The notes beneath the pieces are model-generated. The model was not told the DNA's origin and did no database searches. It saw only the letters and a list, made by a program, of their open reading frames with translations. A stretch of DNA of 23,343 nt. Source: Clostridium sp. CAG:590 (lineage in GTDB: Bacteria > Bacillota > Clostridia > Lachnospirales > Lachnospiraceae). A program made the translations under genes and the position numbers. This document shows positions 8,242 to 15,127 of this stretch, one piece after another. The stretch lies in contig HF987815.1 of the NCBI GenBank assembly GCA_000431135.1, forward strand, positions 1 through 23,343, written 5' to 3'. Position 1 is the stretch's first letter; the number at the start of each line of letters is the position of its first letter.

Positions 8242-9213
8242 TCACCTCTGTAATGCACCAAGCACATTATTGACAATACCATCTATGTCCAATCCACATT
8301 GTTTTAATAAATATTCATATTCACCAGGGCGAGGATAAAAATCATTTACCCCAATTCTATGCACAGGTGGATGTTGTTTCTTTTCTGCCATATATTCACA
8401 TACTGCAGATCCCAATCCTCCCACAACACTATGTTCCTCCACTGTAAATATCATTTTATACTTACAACATTCTTCCAGGCAAACTTGATCTAACGGTCTA
8501 ATAGTATGCATATTTATCACACTACAACTAATTCCCATTTCTTCAAGTTTCTTAACAGCCTCCACAACATTATACAATATACTTCCACATCCAATAAAAA
8601 CAATATCTTCTCCCAGTTTTAAATGAGTTGCCTTTCCAATTTTAAAGTCCATGTTTTCCCAATTATTAATAATAGGTATATAATCCCCACCAGTTAATCT
8701 TATATATACCGGTCCGTCCATTGCAGCAGCTTCATAAATTGCATGATATATTTCTAATCCATCACATGGTGAAAGAATCGTAATATGGGATATAGATCTT
8801 ATCATAGCAATATCCCCAAGCCCATAATGAGAACCTCCAAATTTAGGAATATGCATACCACTTGCCAGTCCAATAATTTTTATATTTTTTTTCATATTCC
8901 CTGCATATACTCTTATCTGATCGCCACATCTATATGTGGCAAACGGTGCCCATGAAGAAACAAATACCGGTGTACTGTCGGATGCCATACCCGCTGCTAT
9001 AGAAACCATGTTTTGTTCAGCAATCCCTACGTTTATATATCTATTTTCATATTTTTTAATAAATCTATCTAAACCTGATGCAATTCCCAAGTCCGCTGAT
9101 ACTGCAAAAAAGTCAGTATTATCCTCTGCTAAATCAAATATTGCCTGTCCATAAGTTCCTTGTGCTCCCATTCTGGACAAAAAACGAGCATTTTTACTAC
9201 TCTTTTGTAGCAT
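8242..9213 (-). CDS. Transketolase-like, C-terminal (pyrimidine-binding plus C) subunit
   Basis: Second half of a split transketolase. It provides the pyrimidine-binding domain, including the glutamate that activates the thiamine diphosphate (TPP) ring, seen as E66 in VGIAEQN at 62-68. Other motifs are SSWAPFATYRCGDQIR near 86-101, GGSHYGLGDIAMIR near 126-139 and YIRLTGG near 170-176, followed by the C-terminal transketolase domain. The length of 323 aa fits stand-alone C subunits. Its ATG overlaps the stop of the N-subunit gene by 17 nt, so the two are co-translated and surely form one enzyme. Housekeeping split transketolases exist, but placement inside a flagellar glycan operon points to a dedicated C2-ketol transfer onto a pathway aldehyde. 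DXS and pyruvate dehydrogenase E1 are less likely relatives. Confidence 0.85.
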   Translation of the reverse strand: MLQKSSKNARFLSRMGAQGTYGQAIFDLAEDNTDFFAVSADLGIASGLDRFIKKYENRYINVGIAEQNMVSIAAGMASDSTPVFVSSWAPFATYRCGDQIRVYAGNMKKNIKIIGLASGMHIPKFGGSHYGLGDIAMIRSISHITILSPCDGLEIYHAIYEAAAMDGPVYIRLTGGDYIPIINNWENMDFKIGKATHLKLGEDIVFIGCGSILYNVVEAVKKLEEMGISCSVINMHTIRPLDQVCLEECCKYKMIFTVEEHSVVGGLGSAVCEYMAEKKQHPPVHRIGVNDFYPRPGEYEYLLKQCGLDIDGIVNNVLGALQR

Positions 9214-10006
9214 ATTCTAACCCCACCTCTCTACATGCCTGTTCTAGTAAATTATTATCGAGAGTATGATCATGCCATAAATATTGATTCTCCATAAAAG
9301 AAATCCCTTTTCCTTTTATTGTATTTGCAATTATAGCATATGGTTTTTCCCTTGAAACAGATAAGGCTTTTACTAACGCCTCACAATTATGACCTTCAAC
9401 TACAGATATATCCCAGCCAAAAGAAAGAAATTTCTGACCAACATCCCCAATCTTCATAACTTTTTCTATATCGCCATCTGCCTGCAACCCATTATGGTCA
9501 ATTATCATAACAAGGTTATTAAGACCATAATGAGAAGCACACATTGCTGCCTCCCAAATACTGCCCTCATCACACTCTCCATCACCAACAACTGTATATA
9601 CTTTTCCCGCTTCACCCCTCCGTTTTTTCCTTAATGCAACACCAACAGCATAAGGCATTCCAATTCCGAGACTTCCTGTCGAACAAGGAATTTTCATCTT
9701 ATCATTCATTATAATTTCTTCAGAAAAATCACTTCCATTGCCTTGAAAATCAGAAATAAAATCATCGCCTATCATCCCAGCCTCATGCATTGCCGCATAC
9801 ATTGCCAACGCTCCTTGTCCCTTGCTGACTATTATCTGATCCCGTTCAGAATCTGATATCTCATTATTCGAAACGTTTGTTACAATTCCATACAACACAT
9901 ACATAATTTCAACACAAGATAACGAACTTCCCCAGTGTACTTTTCCTTTACACGTCAATCCAACCTTAATAATATTCCTTCTAATATTTGCAATATTCTT
10001 TTCCAT
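9197..10006 (-). CDS. Transketolase-like, N-terminal (TPP-binding) subunit
   Basis: First half of the split transketolase. The 269-aa protein has the thiamine diphosphate motif beginning GDGECDEG at 141-148 and ending in DHNG at 170-173, with E149-to-D170 spacing normal for the family. GSLGIG lies at 111-116. The N-terminal HWGSSLS (H24) stands where transketolases usually have HxGGSLS. The ATG follows CGGAGG. It starts 44 nt after the LuxC-like gene that could supply its aldehyde acceptor. A two-carbon donor such as a ketose phosphate is expected from the family but not shown by the sequence. Confidence 0.85.
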   Translation of the reverse strand: MEKNIANIRRNIIKVGLTCKGKVHWGSSLSCVEIMYVLYGIVTNVSNNEISDSERDQIIVSKGQGALAMYAAMHEAGMIGDDFISDFQGNGSDFSEEIIMNDKMKIPCSTGSLGIGMPYAVGVALRKKRRGEAGKVYTVVGDGECDEGSIWEAAMCASHYGLNNLVMIIDHNGLQADGDIEKVMKIGDVGQKFLSFGWDISVVEGHNCEALVKALSVSREKPYAIIANTIKGKGISFMENQYLWHDHTLDNNLLEQACREVGLEYATKE

Positions 10007-10050
10007 TTTTCCTCCGAATATTTTTAAAATTATTAATTTCTTAGTAACTG

Positions 10051-11244
10051 TTATAAGATTATTCTAGACAATTCTCTGACCATATCATAACCATCCCAAA
10101 AAAAGGATAAATCCAATGCATGTCCTACATCAACTACTCTGTCACCACCACAAACACCCATTTCAATTATCATTCTTCTTACAAGACCTTTATCAATCCC
10201 ACAACATACAATTGTTTGACATTCCTTGGTTATAATCGGTAGTATATCATCTAATTTTTTTGTCTCGTACTCGAAAAAATATCCGCAATTTCCTTTATAC
10301 TCAAATAATTCTGGATATAACCTTTTTACTGTTACTCTGACAATCTTATTATCTTTCTTTATTAAACGTATATCTTTATCTCTTGCAGCTAACAGTGTAA
10401 ACTTTAATAGTTTCTCAGTGCCATATATATCTTTATATTCATATTTATCCTCAACACCTTCCTGTATTGAATTCCAAAATATATCCCGTGCTTCCTTTAT
10501 ATTATCGCCCGTCCAAATAATAATTCTTGGGGAACTACATGCATTCTGATCCACGCTAAATGTATCCATATAAAAATCCCTTGCAACGCTCTTAGAATCC
10601 ATTTGTAAATATTCATCTGCGTTAATAATCATCACAGAAAATCTATCTGCAAATTTCAGTTCCACAGAACGTGGAGGAATCGGAACCCTTCCGATATAAT
10701 TAATTGTATTATCCCCACCCCAAATAATTCTTGCATCACAAATAGAGGAAAGATCAGACGTAATATCATCATTATGACCATATCTAATAACATTAATATA
10801 TGGTGCCAATATTTTATATTTGTCTTGCACCAAATCGTTAATAGCCTTGCATAAAATATCCACCTGTTCAAACTCCTTGTCGGAAATTCTTATAATGCTA
10901 GCATTTCCTGCAACTAACGCATATACTAGTGATACTGCAAATTGAACCGGTATATTAGATGGTGCAATATGAAATACTGTTCCTCTACCTATTCTATTCT
11001 CTTTTTCGTATATTTCGGCAACTTTTTTCAGTGATGATTTTCTAATCCAAAACGCAAACGCAATAATATCTTGATATTTTTTTGCAAATTGATCTTTTAA
11101 AAGAAAACTTGCTAAATCTGACAAAAAATCAACAACTCTCGAATCAAACACTTTCCTTGCTGGAATCAATTTTATTTTTCTTATATTTTCTGTTGTACCT
11201 ATTAAAAAATTAACATCATTTAAATTTTGAAGCATATGTATCAC
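10051..11244 (-). CDS. LuxC-like acyl-CoA/acyl-protein reductase (copy 2)
   Basis: Second LuxC-family reductase, 397 aa. It shares the motifs of copy 1: GRGTVFHIAPSNIPV near 87-100, NASIIRISDK near 114-123, IIWGGDNTINYIG near 173-185, RSVELKFADR near 192-201, and VDQNACSSP with nucleophile C236. It would reduce the acyl group carried by the LuxE-like protein encoded immediately upstream, giving an aldehyde. Its start overlaps that gene by 29 nt. The GTG at 11244 has AAGGGG 5 nt upstream; an ATG at 11235 is the alternative. The ribosome site also encodes conserved LuxE residues and recurs in copy 1 where no luxC follows, so it may be coincidental. The transketolase halves follow directly, suggesting that the aldehyde is their acceptor. 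Confidence 0.8.
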   Translation of the reverse strand: MIHMLQNLNDVNFLIGTTENIRKIKLIPARKVFDSRVVDFLSDLASFLLKDQFAKKYQDIIAFAFWIRKSSLKKVAEIYEKENRIGRGTVFHIAPSNIPVQFAVSLVYALVAGNASIIRISDKEFEQVDILCKAINDLVQDKYKILAPYINVIRYGHNDDITSDLSSICDARIIWGGDNTINYIGRVPIPPRSVELKFADRFSVMIINADEYLQMDSKSVARDFYMDTFSVDQNACSSPRIIIWTGDNIKEARDIFWNSIQEGVEDKYEYKDIYGTEKLLKFTLLAARDKDIRLIKKDNKIVRVTVKRLYPELFEYKGNCGYFFEYETKKLDDILPIITKECQTIVCCGIDKGLVRRMIIEMGVCGGDRVVDVGHALDLSFFWDGYDMVRELSRIIL

Positions 11245-12295
11245 TACATCCCCTTATTTCTGCATTTTTCATTCTTCCTAATATTTTTATATATTTACCT
11301 TTTCTTCCACACGGACAATCATCCTCACCTAAAATTAATCCTTCATCTTCTGTAAGTATTGAATGACCTGGATATGAATGTGGAAGCACTGATACCACTT
11401 GTATTATCCCCTTTTCCCCTATTTCACACAATGAAAAATCTTTGGGATTTCGAATCAACATATCTGAATAAATACTTGCATGTAAATGTCCATATTCACA
11501 CTCTGCATATATACATCCTGACTGTTCAGCCATACTGTAATGATCAATATATCGTATTATTCCACACCGTTCTTTTCCAATTCTTTTAAAATCTTCTCTT
11601 GAAACTGCTGAATTTTCTAGTTTTTTCCATCCTCCTGCGGTCAATAAAAAAGAATTTCTCATATTAAACTTATATCCCATTTTTTCCACAACTTCAAATA
11701 GATGTTGCCATACCATAAAAGTAAAACCAAATATTATAAAATTATCATTCCTATAATTACTTAAAAATTCCTCTACCGTCTCTACATCTAATGACATATC
11801 ATCCTTTAATGCAAAAAACATTTTTGTTGCCGCAAAGTCTAAGCCCATAATAGTTGCTCCCCTTGCAGTAAATAATTTTCGATTCTTAATCACGGATGCT
11901 GAATCTATGACTAACATAGGAAGCCTCTTTTTTCCTATAAAATTACCTAAAAGTCTTAACAAGACCTTTTGCTGTAATATAGCGTTTTCTTTATCTAAAT
12001 ATATTTTTGACGATACCTGATTAGTTGTCCCTGAAGAAGTCATTATTTTAAAAACTTTATCATCCGGTATACTCTTTAAACATATCTCTTTAAAAATACG
12101 TACCGGAAGGAAAGGTATATCCTCTACTGTTTTTATATTTTTTTCATTTAATTCAAATGCAGATAAAATATTATCATATTGTTCACAATGTTCTCTGTGA
12201 TATGTAGTTAACTCAGTCAATTCTCTCGTTAACAATTGATTTTTTTCTTTTTTACTAAGTGAATACGGTTCTATATTGTGAAATTCCTCTATCAT
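11216..12295 (-). CDS. LuxE-like acyl-protein synthetase (copy 2)
   Basis: Second LuxE-family acid-activating protein, 359 aa and clearly paralogous to copy 1 along its whole length. Motifs are IPFLPVRIFKE at 60-70, SSGTTN at 87-92, FGFTFMVW, CPCGRKGKYI, and GRMKNAEIRGCSDT with C350 as the likely acyl-carrying cysteine. The nucleotide loop has Asn where copy 1 and most relatives have Gly (SSGTTG), which might alter rate or substrate but need not inactivate it. A stretch of 22 nt near the 3' end is identical to copy 1 (11236-11257 against 3416-3437). The ATG follows AAAGGGG, 14 nt after the NeuB-like gene. The acid substrate is unknown; the product of the neighbouring NeuB-like enzyme or SDR is a candidate. 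Confidence 0.82.
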   Translation of the reverse strand: MIEEFHNIEPYSLSKKEKNQLLTRELTELTTYHREHCEQYDNILSAFELNEKNIKTVEDIPFLPVRIFKEICLKSIPDDKVFKIMTSSGTTNQVSSKIYLDKENAILQQKVLLRLLGNFIGKKRLPMLVIDSASVIKNRKLFTARGATIMGLDFAATKMFFALKDDMSLDVETVEEFLSNYRNDNFIIFGFTFMVWQHLFEVVEKMGYKFNMRNSFLLTAGGWKKLENSAVSREDFKRIGKERCGIIRYIDHYSMAEQSGCIYAECEYGHLHASIYSDMLIRNPKDFSLCEIGEKGIIQVVSVLPHSYPGHSILTEDEGLILGEDDCPCGRKGKYIKILGRMKNAEIRGCSDTYASKFK

Positions 12296-12309
12296 AATAT
12301 CCCCTTTAC

Positions 12310-13341
12310 CTATTCAAGATCTATTTCAAAAATTATTTCATCTTCGTCAATATTCCGCTTTATTTTTCTTCCAATCAAATTATCAATATTATTAGGTGCA
12401 ATACCCGAAAATGGTCGTTTAGCATCAAGCATTTCTTCCGTAAGTACAGTGCCTTTAGGAATATACCGAGTAGCAACTATACTGCGCCTCATCTTTTTCA
12501 ACTGTTCCATCTCTTCTTTTGATAAAACTCTATTTGTATTTCCCATAGTGTCATATGCTATATTACATAACCGAATCATTTTTTCAAAATCATCAGGTTC
12601 ACATGCCATTTGATTGTCCCAACCTATTTTTTTATTATCCAATGTAAAATGCTTTTCAATTAACGCTGCTCCATTAGCAACGGCACATATTGATGCAACT
12701 TCTCCAACCGTATGATCAGAATACCCAACCGGCAACGTTCCAAGCTCATTCCTGATCGCCATCATATTATTTAAATTAACATTTTTCTCTTCAACAGGAT
12801 ACACAGATACACAATGTAAAACACATATATTAGAATTTCCCGCACTTTTTATTGTGTCTACAGCACTTTTTATTTCGTCCATTGTTGCCATTCCTGTAGA
12901 TAACACAATAGCAATCCCCTTTTCAGCTACCTGTCTCAAAAATTTTAAATTATTTATATCCATTGAAGCAATCTTCACAAATGAAGCCCCACATTCATCA
13001 ACCAAAAAATCTAATTCATCTTTTGAATACGGTGTAGATGAAAAATCTATTTTCTTTTCTTTACAGTAAACTGATAACTCTTTTAACTGATCCTTATCCA
13101 ACGCAAAACGTGACACCATTCTCCTTGCTATAGGATTTTCATCATAATAATTCTTAGAATACAAAGTCTTCGCCGTCCATGATTGAAATTTAACCGCATC
13201 ACATCCTATTCTAGCAGCTTCATCTATCATTCTTTTTGCTGTTGCTACATTGCCATTATGACTAGAATTCATTTCAGCTACAAAATATGGTTTTTTATAA
13301 TCACCAATCCTTTTTCCATTTTTCAAAATACAATCTGCCAT
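12310..13341 (-). CDS. NeuB-family PEP-condensing synthase, second copy, substrate unknown
   Basis: Sialic-acid-synthase family: condenses PEP with an aldehyde to give a 2-keto-3-deoxy acid. The 343-aa protein has VAEMNSSHNG at 21-30, KFQSW at 51-55, STGMA at 148-152, metal-site histidines H210 (GYSDHT) and H231 (EKHFT), and a C-terminal SAF (antifreeze-like) domain from about 280. It lacks the GGLWDG and GPDAGFSM signatures of PseI present in the other copy. It also differs from my recollection of legionaminic and Neu5Ac synthases, so I do not assign a substrate. No 2-epimerase (NeuC/LegG) or second cytidylyltransferase is present. It sits 2 nt after an SDR and 14 nt before luxE-like copy 2, suggesting a branch in which a keto acid is reduced or activated. 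A second nonulosonic acid is the main alternative. Confidence 0.85.
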   Translation of the reverse strand: MADCILKNGKRIGDYKKPYFVAEMNSSHNGNVATAKRMIDEAARIGCDAVKFQSWTAKTLYSKNYYDENPIARRMVSRFALDKDQLKELSVYCKEKKIDFSSTPYSKDELDFLVDECGASFVKIASMDINNLKFLRQVAEKGIAIVLSTGMATMDEIKSAVDTIKSAGNSNICVLHCVSVYPVEEKNVNLNNMMAIRNELGTLPVGYSDHTVGEVASICAVANGAALIEKHFTLDNKKIGWDNQMACEPDDFEKMIRLCNIAYDTMGNTNRVLSKEEMEQLKKMRRSIVATRYIPKGTVLTEEMLDAKRPFSGIAPNNIDNLIGRKIKRNIDEDEIIFEIDLE

Positions 13342-13343
13342 AT

Positions 13344-14081
13344 TTAAATCATCCTTCCACCATCAACTACTATATTTTGCCCTGTAATATATGAAGCGGC
13401 ATCCGATGCTAAATAATAAACTAAATCTGCTACATCCTTTGTATTTCCTTGTCTTCCCAATGGAGTTTCACTTAATACCTTTTTATATATTTGCTCACTT
13501 CTATTGTTCCACATATCCGTATCAATAAATCCTGGCGATACGGAATTTACTCTAACATTATTGGGCGCTAACTCCAGCGACATTGTCTTAGTTGCAAAAA
13601 TTAATGCAGCTTTACTACTTCCATACGCCAGCCTACCTTGTTCATTTCTAATTCCAGAAACTGATGCAATATTTATAATGCTCCCCCCACCATTTCTAAT
13701 CATAACTCTCGAAACTATCTGCGAGATAATAATTGGCGAAATATAATTTATCTGCATTTCCTTTTTTAATTCATTTGAAGAAATCATCGGAAACAACGCA
13801 TTTTGACCATAACCCGCATTATTAATTAGCACATCTACAGTCTTGACTTTATTAATTACACTTTTTAATTCTCTCTTGATACACTGTTCGTCCTCCATAT
13901 CAAAATACGAAGTTGTAACATCAATATTATACATCCGAACAATATCTTTCAAATAATCATCAAAAGAATCATCTTTTTTTCTCGCACAAGCAACTATATT
14001 AAACCCGTTCTGTGCGAATTGTTCAACTAATTTTTTTCCTATTCCACGATTTGAACCCGTAATTAAAACTCGTTTACCCAT
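13344..14081 (-). CDS. SDR-family oxidoreductase (FabG/PtmA-like, copy 2)
   Basis: Classical SDR of 245 aa. Motifs are TGSNRGIG at 8-15, NNAG at 87-90, S140, and Y153/K157 in YGSSK, with a final VDGG. It resembles the SDR at 7502-8236, including a CAR loop after the second strand. Similar SDRs (PtmA type) occur in flagellin glycan loci, usually without a proven reaction. It lies 6 nt after the PseH-type GNAT and 2 nt before the NeuB-like gene, with AGGAAG before its ATG. Because it is paired with a synthase that makes 2-keto acids, reduction of that keto group is one plausible role. This is inference. Confidence 0.8.
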   Translation of the reverse strand: MGKRVLITGSNRGIGKKLVEQFAQNGFNIVACARKKDDSFDDYLKDIVRMYNIDVTTSYFDMEDEQCIKRELKSVINKVKTVDVLINNAGYGQNALFPMISSNELKKEMQINYISPIIISQIVSRVMIRNGGGSIINIASVSGIRNEQGRLAYGSSKAALIFATKTMSLELAPNNVRVNSVSPGFIDTDMWNNRSEQIYKKVLSETPLGRQGNTKDVADLVYYLASDAASYITGQNIVVDGGRMI

Positions 14082-14086
14082 TCTTC

Positions 14087-14626
14087 CTATTCCATTTCAT
14101 AAATATTCTTTAATCTCTTCTTAATCCTACCCCAATCACTCTTTATCGTACTCTGAACAATAACATCATAATACCTTCCATTTTTATATATATGTTCTCG
14201 AAGTACACCCTCTCGCACACTTCCACACATTTCTAACACTTTCAGAGCTCCAACATTCTCACTAATTACTTCACCACAAACTTTATTTACATGTAATACA
14301 TTAAACGCATAATTCAACAAATTAAGTTGTAGTTCTATTGCTAGCTTAAATGTATCACTGTTTCTTACCGCAATGTATGCCCCTCCTGTCATCCGGTTAT
14401 TCTCTTTATCCCATCCTACTAAACTAGCAAGTCCTACAGGCGTTCCGTCTTGAACAACAATCCAATATAAATCATCACTTTTTGATACTTTATCATACCA
14501 TTTTATTTGTTGCTCTAAAGTAATTATCGGATCTGTGTACATATATTTTGTAACCTCCGGCATCATTCTCCATTGACGTACCATCTCCATATCATTTATA
14601 CACATCTTTCTTAAAACAACTTGCAT
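14087..14626 (-). CDS. pseH: PseH-type GNAT acyltransferase with degenerate acetyl-CoA loop
   Basis: GNAT N-acyltransferase that would acylate the 4-amino group of UDP-4-amino-4,6-dideoxy-AltNAc, the step between PseC and PseG. The N-terminus (VRQWRMMPEVTKYMYTD at 16-32, then ITLEQQIKWY) matches PseH proteins, as does VLREHIYKNGRYYDVI near 141-156. The acetyl-CoA pyrophosphate loop, normally R/Q-x-x-G-x-G/A, here reads VRNSDTFK at 87-94 with no glycine. That is unusual and suggests a different donor or altered function. I start at the ATG at 14626 (MQVVLRK), 8 nt after AAAGGG. Upstream ATG 14632 and GTG 14635 sit too close to that site. The GNAT at 14648-15127 is a rival candidate for the true PseH. 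Confidence 0.68.
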   Translation of the reverse strand: MQVVLRKMCINDMEMVRQWRMMPEVTKYMYTDPIITLEQQIKWYDKVSKSDDLYWIVVQDGTPVGLASLVGWDKENNRMTGGAYIAVRNSDTFKLAIELQLNLLNYAFNVLHVNKVCGEVISENVGALKVLEMCGSVREGVLREHIYKNGRYYDVIVQSTIKSDWGRIKKRLKNIYEME

Positions 14627-14647
14627 CTCCATCACCCTTTGTCTTTG

Positions 14648-15127
14648 TTACACTGTTCTACTATGTACTAATTTTTTCACATATTTAATCCACTTGCGTT
14701 GCTCTTCCTCACAATATCCCAGCACTTGAAAAACTCTTCTGGAAACAACATTTTCTTTCTGCACATATGCCACAAGATATTCACCGTCTTTTCGGAGGCT
14801 CTCATCCTCCGTCAACAATTTTTCCATCCGCTCAACTATTTGCTGTCCTAAATGCCTTCCTCTGCAATTACGATCAATACTATATCCAATTACCAATTCA
14901 TCATACCAATATGTAAGTCGTATTTGTCCTACTGCTTGTCCATCTTCTTCTAAAATAAAAATTTCAACATCATCGCGATTCAGACAAGTTTGAAACCATT
15001 TCTTGTGTTCCTCTAATAATACCTCCTGCTTGTTAAATGACCATCTTCTAACATCCGGATCATTTCTCCACCTATATAATTGGCTCATATCCCCTAACTC
15101 TACTTTACGCAATCTGATATTACTCAT
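14648..15127 (-). CDS. GNAT acetyltransferase, second PseH candidate
   Basis: GNAT-family protein of 159 aa. The opening (IRLRKVELGD, YRWRNDPDVRRWSFNK at 18-33, then EEHKKWF) resembles the GNAT domain that is fused to PseG in some bacteria. The acyl-CoA loop is close to canonical: RGRHLGQQIV at 89-98, with His in place of one glycine. It probably acetylates an amino group of the nucleotide sugar. Having two GNATs in one Pse locus suggests either redundant steps or two different acyl donors. Its ATG overlaps the pseI stop by 8 nt, so expression is coupled to PseI; the ribosome site is GGGAG within the end of pseI. Confidence 0.78.
   Translation of the reverse strand: MSNIRLRKVELGDMSQLYRWRNDPDVRRWSFNKQEVLLEEHKKWFQTCLNRDDVEIFILEEDGQAVGQIRLTYWYDELVIGYSIDRNCRGRHLGQQIVERMEKLLTEDESLRKDGEYLVAYVQKENVVSRRVFQVLGYCEEEQRKWIKYVKKLVHSRTV

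Noticed and set aside
3402..12295. Bioluminescence (lux) operon
   Set aside because: LuxC- and LuxE-like proteins are present, but there is no luxA/luxB luciferase and no LuxD thioesterase, and the setting is a flagellin glycan locus.
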